Part shown: positions 16,204 through 25,632 of the stretch, piece by piece
Numbering within the stretch: the stretch's first letter is position 1
Layout of the letters: each line of letters begins with the position of its first letter
Assembly: GCA_028280485.1 (NCBI GenBank)
Contig: JANQLS010000022.1
Location: 1-36,291 of the forward strand
From: Planctomycetota bacterium
GTDB lineage: Bacteria > Planctomycetota > UBA8108 > JACQVS01
Length of the DNA stretch: 36,291 nucleotides
Direction: 5' to 3'
Made by a program: the position numbers and the translations under genes
Notes under the pieces: model-generated
The model's input: the letters and a program-made list of their open reading frames with translations, nothing else
Databases searched by the model: none
Told to the model about the DNA's origin: nothing

Positions 16204-17610
16204 TTAATGGGCGCGGGCTTTTTTCATGCCCGCGGGTTCCTTCCACTTGAAATCCCATTCTCCTTTGGGATAACGGTCTTGGTGCTTCTTGTACCAGTGA
16301 ACCCAAGATTCGTAGGGTTTTCTCAACTGGTGGCGATGCGATTTCTCCCAGTCTTTGGGAGAAATCATGGAAGGTTGACCGGTCGTTCGCATCAAGGCTC
16401 GGCAGGCGAGAGAGCGGACGTAGCCGTCTTCATCTTGAAGTAGTTCGATCAATTGCGGTACATACTCTGCTGGGGCTAATTCCGTTGCGATTCGAGCTGC
16501 GGAGTGACGCTTTTTTAGTTCACTGCCGTGACCCTGTTTGGATTCTGTCGATTTAATATAGCTGAGAAGGGGAGGAACGCACGATACTCCTAAGGCCCGA
16601 ATATCTCCTTCTAATAAGTAGGAGACTTTGCTTCTACCAATTTTAGCTAAGAGCTTATCGAGGCGCGCTTTCAGTTCTGGGTCTTGCTCTCCTTTGATGA
16701 CCAAGAGTTCGTTCATCCAGGTGGTCGCACGAGCGATGTTATAGAATTTTCCTTTTTCGATGATCTTGTTGTTTTCGACCTTTGCTTGTTCTCCGCCTGA
16801 AAGTAAATTTTCTTCAGAGTTCTTCCAGTGTTGGCTTTCTAAGCGAGCTTGACCTTCGATGACACTCACGACTGTTGTCGTGTTCGAGTGATCCACATCA
16901 AATTGAGTTCCTACCGCAACGACCGCTAATTCTGAAGATGGAATACCTACTTTAAAGGGAATTGTATTTTTCTGAACGGAAGACCAAATGCGTCCTCCCG
17001 CTAATTTAAATTCTCGTGAATTTGTAACTGTGAGCTCCGTATCACGATTTAATCTTAAGGAGGAGCCATCGGGATTGACAATTTCGCAACGTGAATCAGA
17101 AGCTGTTCGAATTGTAGTACCTTCGACGATAGGTTCGCCTGGTTTTAAAATCTTCCACAGCTTTTCTCCCAGAGGTTTGGCCTGAACGATCCCTGAAGAA
17201 ATATTGAGGTGAGCGGCGATGGTGGGGACGATGATGGGTTGGAGTGGGGGAGTGACGAAGTTTTGATGGATGATGGTCGAGCAAATGAAGCCTGCAGCCG
17301 CTGATACGATAGCGATAACGGAGAAGATCGATAACTGTGATCGTCTGGTCGATAAATTAGTAGTCGTTCGATCTGAAGAAGCTTTGGATTGAATCACACT
17401 GATGGCTGCTTCTACGGCTTGATGAGCATCGTCCTGAACGCCAGTGAGAGTTTGACGTAAGAATTGATCTTGCTCGGTGATTTCTTCCAGCATCATGCTG
17501 CACGATGCGCACTCCATGAGATGAGCAGCCAGCAAGGCGTCTTCCTCGTGGGAGATCTCATGGTCGATACGTTTAGAAATGAGGTTGAGTGCGCGTTGGC
17601 AGTCCATCAT
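16204..17610 (-). CDS. Anti-sigma factor with zinc-finger, one TM segment, FecR domain and HEAT-like C-terminus
   Basis: A 468-aa inner-membrane regulator. Residues 1-40 form a zf-HC2-type domain with Cys4, H30, C34 and C37 (HxxxCxxC), which would hold the ECF sigma factor in the cytoplasm. A transmembrane helix lies at ~93-114. The periplasmic part has a FecR-like domain (~137-250: GEPIVEGTTIRTASDSRCEI, VAVVAVGTQFDV, SVIEGQARL). HEAT-like helices follow at ~335-415 (PQLIELLQDEDGYVRSLACR), then a Trp-rich basic end. The start overlaps the end of the sigma gene by 4 bp (ATGA), so the two are translationally coupled. The FecR and HEAT parts probably sense an envelope signal that frees sigma. 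Confidence 0.9.
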   Translation of the reverse strand: MMDCQRALNLISKRIDHEISHEEDALLAAHLMECASCSMMLEEITEQDQFLRQTLTGVQDDAHQAVEAAISVIQSKASSDRTTTNLSTRRSQLSIFSVIAIVSAAAGFICSTIIHQNFVTPPLQPIIVPTIAAHLNISSGIVQAKPLGEKLWKILKPGEPIVEGTTIRTASDSRCEIVNPDGSSLRLNRDTELTVTNSREFKLAGGRIWSSVQKNTIPFKVGIPSSELAVVAVGTQFDVDHSNTTTVVSVIEGQARLESQHWKNSEENLLSGGEQAKVENNKIIEKGKFYNIARATTWMNELLVIKGEQDPELKARLDKLLAKIGRSKVSYLLEGDIRALGVSCVPPLLSYIKSTESKQGHGSELKKRHSAARIATELAPAEYVPQLIELLQDEDGYVRSLACRALMRTTGQPSMISPKDWEKSHRHQLRKPYESWVHWYKKHQDRYPKGEWDFKWKEPAGMKKARAH

Positions 17611-18194
17611 GATTTTGATTCTTGATTGAGTAGCTTTTGTCGAAGTAAAGTGCGAGCCTTCGTCAGGCGAGCGTTAACGGTCGCCGTAGATGTATTTAAA
17701 AGCTCAGCTAACTCGTTATAAGAATGTTCTCCGTAGTAAAAGAGAAGTAGAACCTCTCGGCATTTCTCGGGCAGTTCATGGATCGCAGTGAGTACTCGTT
17801 CCATTTCTTCTCTCTGCTCTAATGTTTCGATGACCGACTCCGTGGGCTGGGGAAGGTCGATATCCTGCGTGGCGGAAATTTCGGAAAAACTTCGAGTTGA
17901 AATTTTCCGCTTCCTTAGCCAATCGATGGAAGCACGATTGGCGATACTTTTAATCCAGCTTCCAAATTTTGCCGGATCACTTAACGATTCTAATTTTTCG
18001 AATCCCCGCACTAAGGCTTCTTGAGTGAGTTCTTCGGCAATGTCTCGGCGCCCGGTTCGGGCTTGGCATACCGCTAGCACGCGGGATGACCAGCGACGAG
18101 CGAGTTCTTCGTAAGCCTCGCGTCGCTGGGCCAAAGCATCTTTCACGAGCTGGGCGTCAGAAATCGACGAATACTTATTAATCATGCGGTTCAT
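17607..18194 (-). CDS. ECF-type RNA polymerase sigma factor (sigma-70 family)
   Basis: A 195-aa sigma factor. Region 2 lies at ~residues 25-92 (AYEELARRWSSRVLAVC, DIAEELTQEALVRGFEKL, FGSWIKSIANRASIDWLRKR). Region 4 lies at ~130-190 (LTAIHELPEKCREVLLLFYY, SYNELAELLNTSTATVNARL). There is no region 3 and the length is typical for ECF factors. It directs RNA polymerase to a dedicated promoter set, probably including its own operon. It is first gene of the unit and overlaps its anti-sigma gene. Two in-frame ATGs, three codons apart, are possible starts (18194 or 18185). Confidence 0.95.
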   Translation of the reverse strand: MNRMINKYSSISDAQLVKDALAQRREAYEELARRWSSRVLAVCQARTGRRDIAEELTQEALVRGFEKLESLSDPAKFGSWIKSIANRASIDWLRKRKISTRSFSEISATQDIDLPQPTESVIETLEQREEMERVLTAIHELPEKCREVLLLFYYGEHSYNELAELLNTSTATVNARLTKARTLLRQKLLNQESKS

Positions 18195-18507
18195 GCTCTA
18201 AGTCGAGTGAGAGCCGTAGTGTAATATAGAAATCTTAGATTATTTTTATTTTGAAGGATCGGCGGGCTTATTTGGGGATAAATGAGGTCTATTGGTAGGA
18301 GTTACAAGGGAGTTACACAGGGGAGGGAATGAGGATTATTTAAATGAACAGCGTGGGGCCAGGTCTGTAAGTGAAGTTATGGTTTAACCCTAGTCGCTGG
18401 GCCTTGGTACACTGTCGAGATCAAGGTCTGAACTCCGTTTGACTCAGTCGCGGTTGCGATATTTTTACAAGCCATGCTACCAATAATCTTTAATAAAAAT
18501 AATCGCC

Positions 18508-18613
18508 CTGTAGGGGCTGGGCTTGACCCAGCCCTTTTCCCTGAAGCCATCAGTCTGCTCAGGATCTTCACTTCGTATCGGGAAGCGGGCGCCCGCAAGG
18601 GATGCCCCTACAG
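18508..18613. repeat. Short inverted-repeat element with CTGTAGGGGC ends
   Basis: CTGTAGGGGC (18508-18517) is matched in inverted form by GCCCCTACAG (18604-18613). Inside is the hairpin GGGCTGGG/CCCAGCCC near the left end, and GGGCGCCCGCAAGGG near the right. This pattern looks like the small non-coding repeats with TGTAGGGGC ends seen in many bacteria. The rest of the 18195-18646 gap holds the sigma-gene upstream region and a stretch near 18353-18380 (GGGGCCAGGTCTGTAAG) that resembles REP-transposase borders, but no transposase gene. I see no convincing CDS in it. Confidence 0.55.
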
Positions 18614-18646
18614 AATGAATCATGAGTTGGACGGTGGGGAATCGGT

Positions 18647-21600
18647 TTACTCCCCTCCATCCCGAATCTCAAATCCGTAGGTTCCCGTTCCGGCGCCTCG
18701 ACCTCTTACGGTGATGGTGTACTCTCCTCCTCGTTCGAGAGTGCGGGCACCGATGGGATTGACTGTAAATAGAAAGTTGAAGTTGAAGATTTCTGTCCCA
18801 TCTTCATCGACACAATTCCACTCGAGTCCACAGCAGGCGGCTTCTTCATCGAAGAACACCGTTTGACCGGCGGTTGCCGTAAAGGTATAGATGTCGGCAG
18901 CACCCGGGCTTTCAATATTTCCTGCTCCTGCCATAGGTTGCCCAGCGGAGATCGTATCTCCAATTGAGATTTGAAATTCTTCTGCTTCCGGAACGGTCAA
19001 GATTTGAAAACCATAGCTACCGACTTTGTTTCCAGATCCCGTCACGGTGATGGTGTACACCCCTCCACGATCGAGGGTAACGGCACCGACATCTAATGTT
19101 TCAAAGATGGAGTTCGATTGGAAAACCACTCCACCATCTTCATCGACACAGCTCCAATTGGCGGGGCAGCAACCCGATTGTTCATCGAAATAAACTCGTT
19201 CTCCCGGATTGGCAGTGAATTTATAGGTGTCTTGTTCTCCAGGTATGGCGATGATCCCAGCGCCTTCACCCGGTGTGTTATCAGATACGACATCTCCGAT
19301 GGCGATCTCATATTCTGAGGTAGGAGGAACAGTCCAAATACTGAAGGCATATTCTCCACTTCCCATGATCTCTATCGTGTACCGCCCACCCCGTTCGAGA
19401 GTCCTGAGGCCGACTTGGAGGACGTCGAGGTTGTTCTTAGCAAAGACTTCGACTCCATCTTCGTCGTAACAACGCCAGTTAGCATCGCAACAGGGAGTGC
19501 GTTCTTCGAAGAAGACCGTTTGACCCGCATCCGCCGTAAAAGAAAAACCGTGGGGGGCCATTGAAGTGAGTTCCCCTTCCCCATGGAAGACTTCTCCATT
19601 AGAGATGTCGGTTTGAAAGACTTCGAAGGTCCATGAGAATTCTTGATCGAGAGAATTTTCGGCGAGATCGGTAGCCGTCACTTCAATTACCGCAAGGTAT
19701 TGGCCTTCGGGGAGCGGTTCTGAAAACGCTAAAACACTAAGGTTCGTTCGTTCTGGGCTATAGAGAGAATCTCCTTCGAAAAGAATATCATCCGCTGTAC
19801 CCAATTCTCCATCAGGTCCTTCACCGTAGACCTTTAGAGCTGATTCTAAGCTTTCACTATCGATGGGCTCATCGAACACCATCGAGATTTGCTTGACTTG
19901 GTTGATGGCTTGGATTGAATCTTGGGATGGCGTGACTGATTGAACTGTCGGTGAAGTACTATCTTCAATGAGGGTAATTTCAAGTTCACGCGAACTGATA
20001 TTACCTCCCGTGTCCGTCGCTCGAGCTTCGAGGGTCATGGTTGGAGATTCTGAAATAAGACCGGCATTCAACCGAACTTCAAAGGGGTATTCTCCATCTC
20101 GAGCTATCCGCTCGTCATCAAGGTAGAACTCGACCTGACGTACTTGGACATCATCCTCAACCGAAGCGATCACGGTGAATCTTTGTCCCTCGACGATCTC
20201 GGTCTCTCCCGAACCCGTTCTAAGAGTGACTTCAGGGGGCGTCGAAAGTAAATCGTTTTCAAAATAGTTAATCACCTGTAGGCCGTTCTCGCCATCGGCG
20301 ATGTAGGCGAGGGCTTCATTGATGCAAACGGCGTACGCTGTTCCTGGAGTCTCGATAGTATACATAAATAAGGTGACCTGTTCAGGATCACTCGTGTCAT
20401 AAATAGATACATCGTGAGCGCTCAATGGCCCTGATCCTTCGCTCACCGCGGCCACTCCTAAACCCGTGCCGTTGAGAGCTAAATCTTTCCAACCGAAGAA
20501 ACCCGACTGTTCCGAGTCGAGGAGAGTAGGTTCTTCGAGAGTTCCTGGGTAGTCAGGGTGACCGACTCCAACGGTATTATATCCCTCGCGATCGACGGTA
20601 TAAGCGATACCAGCTCCAACGACCAGGCGCCCTCTTTCAGAAACAAAATTGATCATCCCAGGGGATTCACCGGTACCGATTACACTCATTTCATTACCGA
20701 TAGATAGAGTCGTTAGGTCGCCTTCGCTATAGGCGTAGAGAATGTTGCCCTCAATGGCTAAATCTTCGATTCCAGCTCGAAACAGATTTAAATCGATCAT
20801 ATCGAAGAGTTGATTCGAATTGAGATCGATGGCCCCGATGACTCCAGCTTCAGTTCCAACATAGGCAACCTGATCGATGGTGGTTACCGCTTGAACGAGG
20901 CTTCCCCCTAAATCTGAAATTGGAATTTGATTGACGATTCTTGCCTCAGCCGGATCTTTGAGATCGATGATGGCGACCCCTTCATCGCCGTCGGCAACAA
21001 CTACCTTATTGTTAGCCATTCCGACTGCCCGTGCAATTCCGGGTGTATCAACTTGAGCGATGATGGCAGGATTCATGCCTCCAAAGACATTGAATACCGA
21101 TACTCCTGCTTCTGAATCAGCAACAGCCACAAGCCCATCGGCAACGCAAACATCAACGGCTAAACCGGGTGTATCGGCAGTAGAGATGATTTCATTTGCT
21201 GCCAAGATTCCATCAAGAGGATTGGAGCCTTGTTTGACTTCAGTTCCATCGTTGAGACCATCGTCATCAGTGTCGGGGTTGTTTGCATTGGTTCCGTAGA
21301 CAAACTCGACAACGTCAGGTAGACCATCTAAATCAAAATCAGGTAGATCGTCTTCGAGAGGAAGAAGAGCAACATTTGGGAGTCGGTAGGAATCATCATT
21401 GTCAGTTAATCTTGGATAGACAACCCCCCATTCTTGCTCGATTGGATCGTAGAAGTTAACTGATTTGATTGAACCATTTCGAGGTACAAAAACGGTATAT
21501 TGACCGTGAGCAAAAGTCTCTCCCCGAACGATAAATTCATCATCTCCTCGTTGCATTCGAACGGCATACATTATGGGGTGTGCTGGTGCTGTCCCGTACG

Positions 21601-23671
21601 CTGGACCCCATTGATTGTCGATCTGTGCTAAGTCTCTCTCATTATTATGAATTCGATTTTCCAAAAATGAGATGATATCTCCGCCTGCGAGGTCATCTGC
21701 TTGTAAAAACAATTCATCCACTTGGGTTTGTACTTCAGGAGGTATGTCTTGCAGTGTGAGTACAAAAGGATTCATTAATTCACGCGCCTGCTCGGTAATC
21801 TCGATGATCGCTTTTAAGGTAGAATCAAGATCAGCATTGGCGCCACCCCCTTCACCCAATCCTGCACATCCGGTTGAACGTGTACATAGCGTATCGCACT
21901 CTTCTAATTTTTGTAGGAGTTTGCTTTGTTGGTAGGCAGAATAGGCAAAAGCATTGGCTAAACAAATATAAGCATTTCCTCTACATAATTTCTTAATGAA
22001 GCCATTATAAAAATCTAAGAGTACATTAAGGTTTTCATTAAAAAACTCACCCGTACAGCTCAGGACACAGAGAAGATTTTCAGTGGAATCACACTGAGAT
22101 TGGCTGGGTCGAGGTGCTGGTCGAGGGCGAAACTTGGGTGGAGATTCTGGCTCTGGAGTATTGGCGTGCCAACCGGGAGCGAGAATACCGCTTCCGGGCT
22201 CCGTACAAATCAGTTGACCATCTTCACTGACTACCATAGTGCCTACCGCTTCCCAACGACCACTGTCATGATTGAAGGAGAGTAAGGATTCGACTTCGCC
22301 CGGAGCTAGAGTTTCTCCAGTGGTTGGATCAGGAAGATTTGGGAAACAAACGGGTGCAGGAACATCAAAATTGGTGGCTCCATCCGTTTGTACCGTAATA
22401 ACGATTACAGGTTCTAAACCTGGAGGTAAGCCGCCGGGTAATCTGGAAGGATCAACAGGAGCGATGCCCACCCTTCCCCCGGGAGTCCCATCGTTGGCAA
22501 AAAGAGACCCTGCGGGAACGGTGATCGAAGTTCCTACGAATTCGGGACGATCGGCCATCACTTCAGCTGGGAAAGGGATATCTGTGTCATCTACTTCACT
22601 GACCTCTTGAAGGCTTCCACCGCTTACCAGAGGTAAGTAAATATCTCCGATGTTTGATTCTCGACCTGCCACTGAATAAAACGGTTTACCCACAAAAGGA
22701 TAGTATTCTCCTTCGGGGAAATTACCGGTGATCTCACGACCATCGACATGAACAAAAAACCGGCCTACTGGAGCCGGGTCGAGTTTAAAGTTTCCATTCT
22801 CATCGGTGACGGTTCGAAGAGTGTCTTCTCTTCCATCAACCGTGATGATGACCCCTTCAAGTGGGGTGTTGATGGGTTCTCCATCGGGTGTTTCGGCTAA
22901 CTCTGAGGCAAAAACCCTGCCGATAACAGAGGTGCCTTCGATGGTTGTGATTGTAACTGTTGTGAAATCTACTGAGTGAGTCCCTCCGGCTTCTCCATCG
23001 TTATCGGCATCGATGAGCACTCCCGATTCCGTTGGGAGTTGGTCGCCATCGATAGTTAAACGGATCTGTGAATTGTCAGGAAGGTTTTCATCATAGAACA
23101 GTGTTAAGACTAAACCATCCGAACTGAGATGTACTCTCGCCGGTAAAATTTCTCCACCTTGCTGAGCGTATACGGCGGCGTCGTTAGAATCGGCTCGGTT
23201 GGGGATAGATAAAGGATCTAAAGGTTCTTCGAAGTATAAAATTGTTTCCCGAGTCAATGCCACTCCAAGTTCGCCGTTTACCGGACTCGTACTGGAGAGT
23301 GAAGGAGGAGCGGGATCGGGACAGGATAAATAAGTTTCACAATCTAAGGCATCGACGGTGAGGTCTTCGCCGCAACCGGGGAAAGGGTTTCTAGGAGAAG
23401 CATCACCCAGGAATAGATAGCGAAGTAGGTAGATGGAATCAGAAATATCTAGAGTGCCATCGTCGTTGACATCCCCAGCATCTTCACAGCTTAGGTTTTC
23501 AGGATTCCCCGTAAATAAATGAAAAAGTAGATGCACGGGATCACTAAGATTGATCGCACTATCACTCGGATCGATATCACCACGTACGAATCGGGAATCG
23601 GCGTGGGTCCACGAATTGACCAAGAAAACGGCTGCTATTAATATCGATGTAGTGTGGAATCGAGAAACCAT
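18647..23671 (-). CDS. Giant secreted multidomain protein with N-terminal dockerin-like module
   Basis: Start taken at the ATG at 23671, which has GGAG 7 nt upstream; the frame opens with a TTG at 23695. A signal peptide (to ..WTHA) is followed at once by a dockerin-like module (~28-120), which is normally at the C-terminus in the neighbours. Then come an SbsA/Big_5-like domain (~122-245), a carboxypeptidase-regulatory-like domain (~250-340), a helical Cys-containing region (~530-650) and a Ca-binding-like DFDLDGLPD..DTDDDGLNDG stretch (~780). LVIVD-type propeller repeats lie at ~815-1150, with Ig-like and second SbsA-like domains to ~1340. The end is three ~110-residue repeats with a CCxxxWxCxDEDG motif. 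It is probably a large surface or matrix protein; no enzyme motif was seen. Confidence 0.9.
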   Translation of the reverse strand: MVSRFHTTSILIAAVFLVNSWTHADSRFVRGDIDPSDSAINLSDPVHLLFHLFTGNPENLSCEDAGDVNDDGTLDISDSIYLLRYLFLGDASPRNPFPGCGEDLTVDALDCETYLSCPDPAPPSLSSTSPVNGELGVALTRETILYFEEPLDPLSIPNRADSNDAAVYAQQGGEILPARVHLSSDGLVLTLFYDENLPDNSQIRLTIDGDQLPTESGVLIDADNDGEAGGTHSVDFTTVTITTIEGTSVIGRVFASELAETPDGEPINTPLEGVIITVDGREDTLRTVTDENGNFKLDPAPVGRFFVHVDGREITGNFPEGEYYPFVGKPFYSVAGRESNIGDIYLPLVSGGSLQEVSEVDDTDIPFPAEVMADRPEFVGTSITVPAGSLFANDGTPGGRVGIAPVDPSRLPGGLPPGLEPVIVITVQTDGATNFDVPAPVCFPNLPDPTTGETLAPGEVESLLSFNHDSGRWEAVGTMVVSEDGQLICTEPGSGILAPGWHANTPEPESPPKFRPRPAPRPSQSQCDSTENLLCVLSCTGEFFNENLNVLLDFYNGFIKKLCRGNAYICLANAFAYSAYQQSKLLQKLEECDTLCTRSTGCAGLGEGGGANADLDSTLKAIIEITEQARELMNPFVLTLQDIPPEVQTQVDELFLQADDLAGGDIISFLENRIHNNERDLAQIDNQWGPAYGTAPAHPIMYAVRMQRGDDEFIVRGETFAHGQYTVFVPRNGSIKSVNFYDPIEQEWGVVYPRLTDNDDSYRLPNVALLPLEDDLPDFDLDGLPDVVEFVYGTNANNPDTDDDGLNDGTEVKQGSNPLDGILAANEIISTADTPGLAVDVCVADGLVAVADSEAGVSVFNVFGGMNPAIIAQVDTPGIARAVGMANNKVVVADGDEGVAIIDLKDPAEARIVNQIPISDLGGSLVQAVTTIDQVAYVGTEAGVIGAIDLNSNQLFDMIDLNLFRAGIEDLAIEGNILYAYSEGDLTTLSIGNEMSVIGTGESPGMINFVSERGRLVVGAGIAYTVDREGYNTVGVGHPDYPGTLEEPTLLDSEQSGFFGWKDLALNGTGLGVAAVSEGSGPLSAHDVSIYDTSDPEQVTLFMYTIETPGTAYAVCINEALAYIADGENGLQVINYFENDLLSTPPEVTLRTGSGETEIVEGQRFTVIASVEDDVQVRQVEFYLDDERIARDGEYPFEVRLNAGLISESPTMTLEARATDTGGNISSRELEITLIEDSTSPTVQSVTPSQDSIQAINQVKQISMVFDEPIDSESLESALKVYGEGPDGELGTADDILFEGDSLYSPERTNLSVLAFSEPLPEGQYLAVIEVTATDLAENSLDQEFSWTFEVFQTDISNGEVFHGEGELTSMAPHGFSFTADAGQTVFFEERTPCCDANWRCYDEDGVEVFAKNNLDVLQVGLRTLERGGRYTIEIMGSGEYAFSIWTVPPTSEYEIAIGDVVSDNTPGEGAGIIAIPGEQDTYKFTANPGERVYFDEQSGCCPANWSCVDEDGGVVFQSNSIFETLDVGAVTLDRGGVYTITVTGSGNKVGSYGFQILTVPEAEEFQISIGDTISAGQPMAGAGNIESPGAADIYTFTATAGQTVFFDEEAACCGLEWNCVDEDGTEIFNFNFLFTVNPIGARTLERGGEYTITVRGRGAGTGTYGFEIRDGGE

Positions 23672-24004
23672 AGACATACTCCGAGAATGACCCAACGGTG
23701 TGACTGAGACCTCGAGTGGAGGAAGGTGGAATTAATTTTTTATATTTATGATTCGACCTAATATTAATTCTATAAGAACAATTCCATTTTATTTTGTTAA
23801 TTATTTCGCCGGGCTGATATATCAGTCTATGTTGATACGATTTTAGTTTCGATGAGTAGGAGGCTTAATGATATTCGTGTTAAAGAGAGTTTTTATTTTC
23901 AAATTGAATATTCAGATTGAGATTCATGCTGTTCAATCTTTTTATGCCATTTGTTATTTAAATGATTTGAGCCTTAATTATAGGTATTAAAGGATTTAAT
24001 TTTG
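23672..24004. other. Divergent intergenic region, AT-rich
   Basis: About 330 bp between divergent genes, presumably holding both promoters. The only structure I see is the 12-bp perfect palindrome CTGATATATCAG at 23814-23825, a possible operator. The multi-hairpin element found upstream of the other four dockerin genes is absent here. Confidence 0.4.
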
Positions 24005-25141
24005 ATGATTCGACTCTTTTGTTTATTCCTATTTTGCTTTTTTTCATTCAGTTGCCAACCGATTCAGGTAAGGGGAAGAGCCTTGGCGGGTTCGGGTCGT
24101 CCGAGCTCGTTTCCACACCGAATATGGGCAGCGTGTGACTTTGAGAGCAAGCGCTATGAGTGGTTTGGAGAGGCCTCCACCTCAAATATTCCCCAGTATC
24201 CGGGTAATACAAAAGCTTTAGGTGGGGGAGTCAAGCCCTATAAAAATTTTAGTGGCTTGATGATCGGTCTCAATCCAGTACCGGGTCCCCGGATGGGGGA
24301 AGTGAATTCTCTCTACTTACGTTACAAGTTAACTGGATCTGAAAGCGCTACCTTTCAACATTTTAGCCTCACCACTGAAGACAATAATCACATTCTTCTT
24401 CAAGGCTTAACTGAAGGTCGATGGTCTGAAGTGTCTATGAATTTCTCTAGAGACGCTCGACGAAATGATGGTACTCCCGGTATCCCATTTAAGAGAGGAG
24501 AACGCATGGATGACTTAAAGGTCTTTGTGGGGAAGCCTCACGATGGGAAAAATTATGATCTGCTTTTAGACGATGTGATTTTCTTTTCAAATGATCCCAA
24601 ATTACCCAGAGAGTCTGAGCCATTCCCTAAAAGGGTGATGTTCTTAGCTGCATTCGATACTGGAATTAGTGAAAAAAGTAAGCCGAAGTATTGGCCGGGT
24701 GATTTTAAAATTGCGCTCGAAGGAAAAGATGCTCCTGAGGGGGCTTATTGGGGAGTCGCTCAGGCCGTACCTAAGAAAGTTTCAGATCGAGGGAAGTGGA
24801 TAAGAATTCAAGTGGATCCGATGGTGACGACGGGAGAACGAACGAAGCTGCGGTTTCGATATTACTTAAAAGGTGCCTCAAAGATGATCGTTCAAATGTT
24901 TGATGCCACCGTGCAAGATAACCGCCATATTCGAATTGAAAATTGTAGAAAGAATAAGTGGGTCACTCAATATTTAGATTTCAGCCGTGACTCGCGCCGA
25001 AATGATGGAAGTAAAGATAATCTTAGGGCGGGGAATCTCATAGATGATATTTTCTTCTTCGTTCAACCCGAAGGTGGAGAAAAACCAGTTGAGCTCTTTG
25101 TCGATGAAATTGTCTTGTTCGATGCTGAGGGATCCATCTAA
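24005..25141 (+). CDS. Lipoprotein with two copies of a beta-sandwich domain
   Basis: A 378-aa probable lipoprotein. The signal is highly hydrophobic and Phe-rich, ending FFSFSC, so Cys17 would be lipidated. The ATG at 24005 is preferred to the TTG just before it. Two homologous halves (~40-195 and ~205-375) each run DFES/FDTG..., LRYKLTG or FRYYLKG, a QHFSLTTEDNNHI-like strand, (M/L)(N/D)FSRDxRRNDG and a final DDVIFF or DEIVLF strand. This is a jelly-roll, carbohydrate-binding-like arrangement. The function is unknown; binding of a polysaccharide at the outer or inner membrane is a reasonable guess. The next lipoprotein gene starts 30 bp on. Confidence 0.85.
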   Translation: MIRLFCLFLFCFFSFSCQPIQVRGRALAGSGRPSSFPHRIWAACDFESKRYEWFGEASTSNIPQYPGNTKALGGGVKPYKNFSGLMIGLNPVPGPRMGEVNSLYLRYKLTGSESATFQHFSLTTEDNNHILLQGLTEGRWSEVSMNFSRDARRNDGTPGIPFKRGERMDDLKVFVGKPHDGKNYDLLLDDVIFFSNDPKLPRESEPFPKRVMFLAAFDTGISEKSKPKYWPGDFKIALEGKDAPEGAYWGVAQAVPKKVSDRGKWIRIQVDPMVTTGERTKLRFRYYLKGASKMIVQMFDATVQDNRHIRIENCRKNKWVTQYLDFSRDSRRNDGSKDNLRAGNLIDDIFFFVQPEGGEKPVELFVDEIVLFDAEGSI

Positions 25142-25171
25142 GTTAATTTTTCGAGGGGACGAGTTTCTTAT

Positions 25172-25597
25172 ATGAAACATAATTTGATTTTATTATTTGT
25201 TTATTTGGTTAGTGTATCTTGTGCTTCTGAATCACTCACTCCCATTTCTGAAAACATTGCTTTTTATTTACTTGGAGATGGCAAGGGTTCGGGAATATCT
25301 CTTCCCTTTAAAGGTAAGCAGTATCACCTGGAATCCTTAATCGTAGGCAAGGAACATATTAAATCAGTTTCTCTGATCACTGACTCTGAGTCAAATTCCT
25401 TGGTAAGTCTCAGAGTCAAATTAACCGAGGAGGGGAAGCAAAAATTGAATGAAAAGACGAGTGCAAATCCAAAAAATGAATTTGCAGTGACTAAAAATGG
25501 AAGAATTGTTTTAGTCTCACTGATTCATGGAGAAATACAAACCCCTGAACTTCAAATTGATTGCCTTTCAGAAGATTGGAATGAACCAGAGGGGTGA
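25172..25597 (+). CDS. Small lipoprotein with SecD-P1-like segment
   Basis: A 141-aa protein with a lipoprotein-type signal (LVSVSC, lipid on Cys17). The segment VSLRVKLTEEGKQKLNEKT, followed by FAVTKNGRIVLVSLIHGEI, has the strand-helix-strand pattern of the P1 head subdomain of SecDF (LTPEG..F..LT, then LDGxVxSxPxI). No transmembrane Sec region is present, so it would be a stand-alone periplasmic domain of unknown role. It lies 30 bp after the preceding lipoprotein gene and is likely co-transcribed. The SecD-like call is pattern-based and tentative. Confidence 0.75.
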   Translation: MKHNLILLFVYLVSVSCASESLTPISENIAFYLLGDGKGSGISLPFKGKQYHLESLIVGKEHIKSVSLITDSESNSLVSLRVKLTEEGKQKLNEKTSANPKNEFAVTKNGRIVLVSLIHGEIQTPELQIDCLSEDWNEPEG

Positions 25598-25632
25598 TTC
25601 TTTTAGATTGGCTTTGTTGAAAGTTAAGAGCA

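Noticed and set aside
18377..18598. 73-codon minus-strand ORF in the gap after the sigma gene
   Set aside because: It runs through the CTGTAGGGG-type inverted repeat, has no ribosome site and has a composition typical of translated non-coding repeats.
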